Below, one piece after another: positions 56,110 to 64,000 of a stretch of 64,000 nt of DNA. Positions within the stretch are counted from its first letter, which is position 1; each line of letters starts with the position of its first letter. The translations under genes and the position numbers were made by a program. Origin of the DNA: Pseudopithomyces maydicus (Eukaryota; Ascomycota; Dothideomycetes; Pleosporales; Didymosphaeriaceae); assembly GCA_026873275.1 (NCBI GenBank), contig JANTUC010000004.1, positions 1,798,001 to 1,862,000 on the forward strand, written 5' to 3'. A model generated the notes under the pieces. The model was not told the DNA's origin. It made no database searches and saw only the letters and a list, made by a program, of their open reading frames with translations.

Positions 56110-59100
56110 CTACATGCCGTCAAAGTTCAGACCCCAATCCTCCTCACCGCCATCCATGCCTATGCCCATTCCCATGTCACCCATATCCAAGTCCAGATCT
56201 GGGAGGTTACCCATATCGGCACTCATGTCACCCGCGCTGGTGTCGACTCCCATGGCAGTCAAATCCAACGATGCACCGGCACCACCGAGATCCAATTGTT
56301 GGTCAAGGTTTTGTTGAAGCTGCTTGTCAATATCTGTCATGTCCGCACCTGCTGCAGCGATTGTAGCGGCAGCAACGTCGTTGATCGCCTTGTCGAGATC
56401 CGAGGGTAGGCTCGGTGCTTGCCCTAGATTGACACTGCTAAGGTCTACGTTTGCACTCGTCAAGCTTGCTTGCGTGATCAATTCAAGCTGCGCTTCAACG
56501 CGACGGTGCAGACGCACGATGGTCTCGGCAGCCGAAGGGTCGGTGGTGACGATGCTTGCCGCATTGTCGAACTCCACCTTGAGCATCTCGCGCAAGTTTG
56601 AACGGGTCCGTGGCGGCTGAGGCGCAGATACAGAGCTACCTACCCACTCGACTGTGAGGACACTGTTCTCAACCATCGGAGCGCATATGAGGGAAGTGCC
56701 TATATCAAGCGCTGCGGGACCGTTGCCTGCGTCGGTCTGGGCTTTCACCTCGTCAACAATAGCAGCGAGAGTCTTTGATACTCCGATTGTTCGTATGGAC
56801 GTGTAGATCTGACGGTGCGTATAACTGGGCGGGTTCGGCTGAATAGAAGCATTAGTAGCCCATTGCGAAAGCTGTTGCACAGTGTGTCGCAGCGAAGAAG
56901 ACAACGTGTTACTTGTCGCTGTGGTCCAATGGTCTAGTTCAGAGATGGATGAATAGACTGATCGTGTATAATGCAGGTTGGGCTTGATGGCTTGTAGCAG
57001 CTGATCAACATCTGTGCTATATCCGGGATAGCGCCTTTTCATGGTGCGGAAACATATCTCGAGCCGAGCTGACACAATAGAGAGGATCGTGGTGTGCATG
57101 GCTTGTGCATCCCCGGATGTGGGGGCAGACCTAATGAGTTTGTGGAACAATTGCATCAGAACATCATGATCCTGATGGATCTCTAGTAGCGCATGCGACG
57201 CCATCCAGGTCAGCCCTCCGATCAAGGATGGCAGAAGAAAGGTCTCGTGTAGGTCTAAAAAAGCAATTAGCCAGCTTCCAGCTTCGTGTTCGGCAGCGGG
57301 TCACCTGCATTCTAGCCCACCCTTCACTGAGTCCAAAGACAGAACCTCCGCGGAACAAGCCATGACTGCCTGACTGAAAAGGGTAGGTACTATGAGGTAG
57401 AAGTCTTGAGGTCGACACGAGGCAAATACATCGTTACTCAGCCCTTCCTTATCGGCATCGAACAGCCCTCGAAGCCAGCCGCCCAAATGCCTGCCTTGCT
57501 CCTCATTCAGTTCGCTTGGAGTCATACTACGATGACCACGCTCCAAGAGCTGAGCAACAAAAGAGTCATGTGTGATGCCCAAATCATGGTAGGATAGTTC
57601 GTATCGGTATACGAATGCTAGAACGAGAACAAGAATTGCGCTAAATTCGTCATACACCGGCTGGTACTCTGTTAAAGATGTTAGCTATTTGCATAATTTT
57701 GTGAAATCTCAATAGCACCTTGATCACTCTCATAACGCCACGCATCTAAAAATATACAAAGCGGCCGCAGTATGCTAGCTGGCGAAGTGAACTGCAGCAT
57801 TACATCCAGGGCCTGTGTTTTCTTTGAGAGGGCATTGCAAAGAGTTTTTAAATACATCGTCATCTGGGTCTCGCAAAGATGTGATATCAACTGATGCCGG
57901 TTAACATTTGCTGTTCGTTAACGCAACGGGTCCACTCACATCAGTCACCGCCAGAACAATTGCGCCGGCATTACCATCCAAATTTTCCAACTCTTCAACA
58001 TAAGCGGTGACTTTGTCAAAATTGTCTTTAAATTGTTTGAAAAGATCCTGCTTATTGTACCTGGTCGACGGTGGTCCTTGCATCGGCGCCTCGCCAAGTA
58101 ATCGTTCGACTGTGTTCGCTGGAATCAATCCGTGGAGTGCGCAGGCATTTAGAAAATCCTGCCGTACGTCTGCCAAAGAATTGTTGCTACTCAACATGTC
58201 GTCAAAGCCTTGGGAGAATGCAGGGAAAGCGTTAGGATCGATGCGACTAAGCGCCTGTGTTATGCACAGCTCGGGATTCGTGGCGTATAACGGAGTTGCG
58301 AGCTGGGTCAGTAGTATGGGGATTTTGTTGACGAGGAAAGATTTTAAAGCAGTCATTGTCTGCGTTGGTTCGTTTCGATACATGGCATTCGCGAGGATAT
58401 CAAATGATGCGGTTACCAAATCGGTGGCCATGTTCTGGGCATCCATCTGCCGTCGTCAGCGAAGAATGATGGTCGCGCGTGCGAGTTTTACTTTGTAACA
58501 CGAATGTAGGTAATTATTGATGATAATATCATCTGTCAAAGGACGCGCAACGAGCTGTTCATGTCAGTGATTGAAGACGTTTTTGGAGGCAGCTGGCATA
58601 CCAACGAAGAAAGAAAGACGTAGAGACCAGCTCTCGTGCTGATTTGGGGGAGATCAATGACAGCCTCAAGTTGGAGCGCCGCAACCTCGAGCCCGGCATT
58701 CTCATTAGCATTGCCATTGGCAGCAGAAGCAGATTTGTCATTCAGATCATGCTCTTTCTGATAAATCTCGAGTCGATTTGCAATCTGGATGGAGGTTTGC
58801 AACAAAAACGGAATGAATGCGGTAAGGGCTTGAGCGAACCCTTTCCGAATATCTGCAATACGAGTGAGTACGTTTGACTTGATGTGATGGATCAAGATCG
58901 ATCGATAAGCGGGATCTTGGACCAGGGTTCATGTCTCGTATGCAGCTGAGGGAAATGACCCACCCTTCAACGTATCCCTGTTCAGCAACTGCAGGATCTT
59001 GCCGTTCTCGATTAGCCCCACTACGAGCATGCCAAGCCCCTCGCGGACATTGATGGATTGCTGCTGGGGCTGCTGCTGAATGCCAGCCATCGCCTGGATC

Positions 59101-59578
59101 ATGGTGTCGCTCGTGTGTGACGTGATCATGGCTGACATCCATCTCGTGGCGACGATCACAGTTCGGATGGCCTCCCTGGCAGAGAGCGGTCGTTCAGCAG
59201 AGAAGGCTTTGTGGAGGCGATGGAATATAATCTCATCCATCTCCGGAGGATTTTGTAGACGGGACGCATGGTGCTTTGAATTGGTGGTGTCGGTTGCTCG
59301 CAAGGGCCGGTCCTTTGAAAACTGGAAGGCGGCGAGCAAAAGGTCGGAGGCATCGAGCTTCTTCAGGGCGAGCAGACGCTCAAGGTAGACGACGACGCGA
59401 GGATCGACAGTGTTTGCACCGGCAACACGAGGCCTCACCAGCAATGCAGCAAGCTTCTGACCGGGGAGGGTGAGCGCGTGTGCAAGCGAGTGGCAGCTTC
59501 AGCGAACAGATTGACCTCGATGCGGTTTTCCAGGCACCTGTCCACGAAATGGCCCCATTCCTTGACCAAGGAATCCAT
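56110..59578 (-). CDS. Mediator complex subunit 5 (Nut1 type), one frameshift in exon 1
   Basis: Tail-module subunit of the RNA polymerase II Mediator. Seven exons on the minus strand: 59578..58964, 58852..58602, 58554..58492, 58446..57940, 57890..57719, 57668..57321, 57254..56110. All later junctions are in phase; exon 1 needs one base added near 59463-59466, giving about 1030 residues. Seen: MDSLVKEWGHFVDRCLENRI at the start, the LHTRSP then GQKLAALLVRPR switch across the break, DPRVVVYLERLLALKKLDAS, KGFAQALTAFIPFLLQTS, the PLTDDIIINNYL core, MSSNNSL-type helices, FDADKEGLSNDVFASCRPQD and SLIGGLTWMASHALLEIHQD. The C-terminus is an acidic, Met/Asp/Gly-rich tail. Family assigned from these blocks and length. 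Confidence 0.83.
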
Positions 59579-59956
59579 GGTCCACCGAGGGGGAACGGAC
59601 TGGGGCGCCGGAGCTTCGGCTGAAGGGCTAGGGGTATTGAGGCGTGGTGTGTTGTAGAATTAAAGGATAAGTCTGGCAACAATAGAGCTTGGGGGTGCTG
59701 ATCGCTGGCAGGGTTCATTGGCAAGCCGCCTTGGCGGAGGTGAGCCGCGGTACGGGGCGGCGAGTCAGGTGGGCGCGTTGCGAGTGGGCGACGAGCATCA
59801 GTACATAGCTAGGTATGTATAGGTACTTGGACGAACCTGGGCAGCACTGCGGATGTTGTAGGCGATGGACCGATGGCGAGGGTGAAGCTGCAGGAGGGCC
59901 CACGGCAAGCGCGGAGGGGCCCCCTGGTGCGTGCCGACACAGTGCAGGTGTGCAGG

Positions 59957-59982
59957 TGTGCGTGTGTGTGTGTGTGTGTGTG
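59957..59982 (+). repeat. GT dinucleotide repeat
   Basis: About ten GT units upstream of the Med5 start. Confidence 0.9.
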
Positions 59983-60168
59983 CTGCTGGTGGCCCTGGAG
60001 CGTCCGCAATCCCGCTGCACCTGCGAGGGACCGCCGCAGTGGCTTGCGGACTGCTTGGGTGGTACAGCGAGCATCCTTGCATGGTTCCGTCCAACGTGAG
60101 CACATCGTCACTGACGCGGTGCACGCCATGTCTGCGAACTGCACATCCATAAATGTATGCTACCGTTT

Positions 60169-60210
60169 AAGAGAGAGAGAGGGAGGGAAAGAGAGAGATG
60201 GAGAGAGAGA
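60169..60210 (+). repeat. GA-rich microsatellite
   Basis: Interrupted GA repeat of about 40 bases. Confidence 0.85.
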
Positions 60211-60414
60211 ACTGCCGTAACTATACCGAAACCGAAAGCGAGCCCTGGAAGACGGGAATGATCGCTATGCCTACGTAACCCAGTACCAACGCCATGCAAT
60301 TACATAGACCTTACACAATGCCACCCGCATGCTTCGTATCCGAACCCGCGCCTGGCGATCAGCTCATCGCCGGAGGTGACAGCCGCCAGTGCGCGCCATG
60401 CTGCCAACCGACGA

Positions 60415-61149
60415 TTAAGCACCATCCTTTGCCTCTCCATCAAGGTTGGGCGCCCGCGGACCCACCATCCAATCCTGCATCGCCAGCCACTGGCTCCACG
60501 TCTGTTCAGCACCCTCAATCTCGGCCAAGTGGGCATCCTGCAGCGGCTTGAGGAAGGGGACCGTCTCGTGCGGAGACATGTCGTAGTGGTGCTTGACTTC
60601 GGCCCACTCGGTGCTTTTGGCTGTGAAGAGGTAGTTGCGACGCTCGCACTCGTGCACTGGCCCGACTCCCTTCCGCCAGTCTTCCCCAAAGAAGCCGTGC
60701 ATGATGCCGTCCTTGTCCATTCCCGTGATGACCAGCCGTCGGATGTAGGGGACGAGGGAGACCCATGCGGGAACAGGCTGGCCTCGTGTGTTGGTCACTG
60801 GACCTGATCTTGGCCAGGGGTGGTTGTAGGCCCCGGGCCCAGAGGCGCTGGGCATGGGCCCGGCAGCGTTCACCATGGGGTTCGATGTCCACTGGAACGG
60901 CAGGCATATGTTGATGAGGGCGGCGACGGCCTGGACGCCATTGTCGTGCTGAGCGTGGTCGAGAAAGTATCGCTGGCAGCTCTGGTATGCGGGATGCCAC
61001 TCGAAGATGTCGAACTGTGGCTGCCCCGCACTCCCGGACCCTGATTCTCCAGAAGACGAGCTCGCACCGCCGGGGAAAGGTCCGCCTCTCTGTGAAAAGG
61101 ATGGATATCCGGCAGGAAAGTGGGTTGAGAAGCCTTGCATGTTGGACAT
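60415..61149 (-). CDS. Conserved fungal protein of unknown function
   Basis: Single exon, 244 residues. The first 45 residues are Gly/Ser/Pro-rich. The remainder looks well conserved and folded: FDIFEWHPAYQSCQRYFLDH, AQHDNGVQAVAALINICLPF, WVSLVPYIRRLVITGMDKDG, IMHGFFGEDWRKGVGPVHEC, ERRNYLFTAKSTEWAEVKHH and WSQWLAMQDWMVGPRAP. I recall very similar sequences in other ascomycetes without an assigned role. No signal peptide or membrane helix; several aromatic and His residues (HPxYQSC, AQHD) could form an active or binding site. The ATG at 61149 is the first in frame. Confidence 0.78.
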   Translation of the reverse strand: MSNMQGFSTHFPAGYPSFSQRGGPFPGGASSSSGESGSGSAGQPQFDIFEWHPAYQSCQRYFLDHAQHDNGVQAVAALINICLPFQWTSNPMVNAAGPMPSASGPGAYNHPWPRSGPVTNTRGQPVPAWVSLVPYIRRLVITGMDKDGIMHGFFGEDWRKGVGPVHECERRNYLFTAKSTEWAEVKHHYDMSPHETVPFLKPLQDAHLAEIEGAEQTWSQWLAMQDWMVGPRAPNLDGEAKDGA

Positions 61150-62671
61150 GGCGAGGGCAGTTGTGCACGGGGTGAACTACTGCAGGAACATATACATCAG
61201 CACGTCTGGTTGGCCAGCAGGCTATGTTCCAGCACCGTCACTCACCTGCGTGGCCGGGGTGACTGTGCACTGACTCGGTGGTGAGGAGAAAGGGTCTGGA
61301 AATGAGGTCGATGACGACAGGCCGTCCTGCTGGAGACAACGGGGGAAGACGGACTGGGGAAGGCAATGGCTGGCGAGCTATGGACCTTATATTGCCAACT
61401 AGGCCGTGAAGCTCACGAGCGGGCACGACTGGGATAAGGTGTGGCTTCGGGCGCCTCCTATAGTCGAATATTGAAGCCCCAGTGCGGTTCACTCTATTCC
61501 AAAACAATCCCTGGTGAGCATCGAGTCGACTCCAGTCGAGGCGTGCTCGGCCCCGCTGGTCCCTGGCATCGATCTCTTCCCGGAGATCTTGCGTCTGGCT
61601 GGCCGGCCCCAATCACGGTGCGCCGTCTACCAGGGCGACGGGGCTGCCGTGCGTGTGCTGTGGCTGTTGCTGTTGCTTGCAGGGCGGGTTGCATCTCAAC
61701 ACCAAACACCAACGCGGGTCGCCAACGCTCCTCACCAGCACGTCGCCAGCTGACCGCAGCAGTCCAGGGCCGTACGTGCAGCGCACAGCACGAGGCTCGT
61801 GGTAAGCGGCCTCGGTCGGTGCCGCCGAGTTCTGGGCGTGCATCGCCTCTTACCCACCGCACCTCCTCCAGGAACGCGCGAAAAACCGGTCCGCTAAGGG
61901 TCGCCGCCCGTCTGGAACTGACACCTGAGCAAAGCGCCGCCAAGCGCCTCGCTGCGAGACTCTGACTCTGAGGCGACCGCTCCGCCGAGGCCCCGCTGAG
62001 CAGACGTTGGGCCAGAGGTCCGGCCGTGCTCGTCGGAGGATTTTTGGTCGCAGAACCATGCGTCGGAGCGTGTGCGTCGTCTCTTCATGCACGCGTTCCG
62101 ACCGCGCAAGGCTACCGAGGGAGCGTCGCGGTTCAGCCATGGCGGCTGGCTGGCCGCGGGCGTGGGCGTGGGCGTGGGCGTGGGCATGTCCAGGTGCAAA
62201 GCACCCTCCCCGTCCGCGTCGCCGACCACCGCGGCGCGCCCTCTCCCTCTTCCCTCTCCCAGCGTGCGCCTGAAGCGGAAGGCAATACTCTCCCACAGCG
62301 TGTGGTGCGTCACGAACCAGCTGGAGCTCGTCGCGGCGTGGAACGCGCGTTTCCGAGGCTGGCGCCGACGACCTCGATCGTGCGAACGCCAGGGAGCACA
62401 GCCACCAGGCCGGCCAGTGTGCGGCATCCTGGCTCCAGTTGCATGTCGACAATGGCCCTCCTGCAAGTGCCCGCGTCATCGACGGCAATGGCTGGACGGA
62501 GGCGAGTTTTTCCATTTCCCCACGCATCCCGCCAGCCTGGGAGCCTAGGAAGCCGTCACACCCTCCACCTGCACGCAATCCTACACCGCGTGCCGAACAT
62601 CTGCGCGCCTTCACCTTTCCGAGCACAGCCGCCGCATCGTGGCGCTCTGTTGCCAACTTGAGCCTTTCACC
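61150..62671. other. Intergenic 1.5 kb, GC-rich
   Basis: Divergent region between the conserved unknown gene and the aldo/keto reductase. No gene recognised; long open frames on both strands reflect GC bias. A GTGGGC hexamer run lies at 62158-62186. Confidence 0.5.
62158..62186 (+). repeat. GGGCGT hexamer repeat
   Basis: Four to five GGGCGT units about 500 bases upstream of the aldo/keto reductase start. Confidence 0.9.
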
Positions 62672-64000
62672 ATGTCCTACTCGCTCGCCTCGCGCACCCA
62701 GGCCAGTGATGATGCCGTCGCACAAAGCACCCTACTGACCATGTTGCAGCTCGCGAATGGCCTGTCCATGCCCGCCATTCATCTCGGCGTCTACTTGACC
62801 TCTGGCACCGAGACTTACCAAGCTGTCCGCTGGGCATTGGAGGTATGCCTTCCGATCCCAGACGGATGTCGGTAGAGCCCGTGTGGCATGCGCTCACTCA
62901 CTGCAGGCTGGCTATCGAGGGTAGGCCAATCTGAGCGGACTGACTCCTGTAAATCGATTGACGATAAACTCAAACAGAATAGACTCCGCCCAAATGTACC
63001 ACAACGAGAAGGAGAGCGGGAAAGCCATTCTTGATTTCCTATCCAGCGACGCCAACCGCAAGTCGCTAGCAAGAGAAGACATCCATTACACCTCCAAGCT
63101 CGCCTCCAACTCGTCCTACGACACCGCTCGCAAATCAATTACGAGATCTGTCAAGGAATGCGGGCTTGGCTACATTGATCTGTTCCTGCTACACTCCCCT
63201 TACGGAGGTAAACACGCGCGTCTTGAGAGCTGGAGAGCCATCGAAGACGCTATCGACGCTGGTGAGATCAGAATCGGTGGCGTTTCGAACTACGGTGTGA
63301 AGCATGTCAGTACTTCCCCACTGTGCCCTGGTCTTTGCATGTGATACTCCTGAGCAGCTCCTCTGCCACAGCCTTGTTGTTCTGTAGACTTGTGCCAGAG
63401 AGCTTTCGGGTGCAGTGGCTAACAATAGCTACTCTCTCGTCAGCTTGAAAGATTTTCTTGACAGTTGGTTGGCTCGAGACCAAATCACGTCGCCTTCCTC
63501 CGCTGCATAGTTCTACACGATGGCCCTGGCTGAGTGGTGCTGTGATATCCAACAGTGCAACGTGCATTTGATGGCCATCCAAGCTGCTGACTGATGTTTT
63601 CCAAGATACAAGAACTTCTGGATTCCAAGCCCAGAATCCTTCCGGCGGTGAACCAGGTGGAGGCCCACCCATTCAATACGAGAGAGGACATCACCTCTTT
63701 CTGTCAGAAGAACGACATCGTGGTCGAGGCATATGCTCCACTTGTCCGGGCACTGAAGATGAAGCATCCAACCATAGTTTCTCTCTCCAAGAAATATTCA
63801 TGCACACCAGGGCAATTGTTGGTGCGGTGGAGCCTGCAGCATGGCTATGTGCCGCTGCCCAAGAGCGTCAAGAAGGCGCGTATCGTCGAGAACGGTGATA
63901 TTGGCGGCTTTTCCATCGATGAAACCGACATGAAGACAATGGATGGGCTGGATGAGTACCTTGTCACTGGTGAGCATGACCACTTTCCTATTTGTGAACG
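62672..64000 (+). CDS. Aldo/keto reductase, 3' end beyond window
   Basis: NADPH-dependent carbonyl reductase with a TIM-barrel fold. Exons 62672..62842, 62907..62920, 62978..63305, 63606..63969, then a GTGAGC donor; the rest is outside. The 14-base second exon (AGYR plus two bases) restores [20 protein letters not shown], the family block with catalytic Asp and Tyr. Then YTSKLAS (catalytic Lys), [13 protein letters not shown] (His), [20 protein letters not shown] with [17 protein letters not shown], and [15 protein letters not shown] (NADPH phosphate pocket). About 290 residues visible. The third intron is 300 bases, much longer than any other here, and ends in CCAAG. The start is the ATG just before [11 protein letters not shown]; substrate unknown. 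Confidence 0.88.

Larger units (their letters stand above)
59579..60414. other. Intergenic: Med5 promoter and 3' flank of next gene, with microsatellites
   Basis: No gene recognised. Contains a GT run (59957-59982) and a GA-rich tract (60169-60210). Confidence 0.5.

Overview
The window is nuclear DNA of a filamentous ascomycete (Pezizomycotina; the protein families and gene style fit a Dothideomycete, which is an inference from remembered family members rather than a search). It carries 25 genes with reasonable support, on both strands, most with several GT-AG introns of about 45-110 bases. There are no operons, ribosome binding sites, rRNA, convincing tRNA or CRISPR arrays. Splice sites were worked out by hand from reading frame, GT/AG signals and protein family continuity, so junctions are predictions. 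Exons are listed in each entry.

Layout. 0-9.4 kb: 3' part of an aconitase-type hydratase (ACO2-like), a small conserved basic protein, a CorA-like membrane protein, a broken small cysteine-rich gene, and a secreted beta-helix protein. 10.5-22.2 kb: the SOG2 component of the RAM morphogenesis network, a disordered protein with a conserved C-terminal box, a 5.3 kb gene-poor stretch, and an RGS protein (RgsA-like). 22.2-25.2 kb: long upstream region of the RGS gene, full of simple repeats. 25.2-32.2 kb: a seven-exon RUS1/DUF647 gene, a HET-domain gene, and a likely Mediator subunit 11. 33.8-44.8 kb is the most accessory-looking part: a tandem-repeat secreted protein, a J-like protein without HPD, a rhodopsin-fold (PTH11-like) receptor, a 2-hydroxychromene-2-carboxylate isomerase-like enzyme, a cytochrome P450 and a secreted DUF1996 protein. 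45.7-61.1 kb is mostly housekeeping: ICE2, MYG1 exonuclease, an AAA+ ATPase, mitochondrial malonyl-CoA:ACP transacylase, a short-chain dehydrogenase, Mediator subunit 5 and a conserved protein of unknown role. The window ends inside an aldo/keto reductase gene.

The main cross-cutting observations are these. Four genes (beta-helix, HET, repeat protein, Med5) each need exactly one extra base to stay open, three of them clearly at a run of C/G, which suggests homopolymer under-calling rather than four independent pseudogenes. Three genes need micro-exons of 13, 20 and 14 bases. The MYG1 gene has two in-frame starts that would give mitochondrial and nuclear forms. No clear new biosynthetic or defence system was found; the 36-45 kb neighbourhood is the best candidate for a functional accessory group, but the link between its genes is only proximity.
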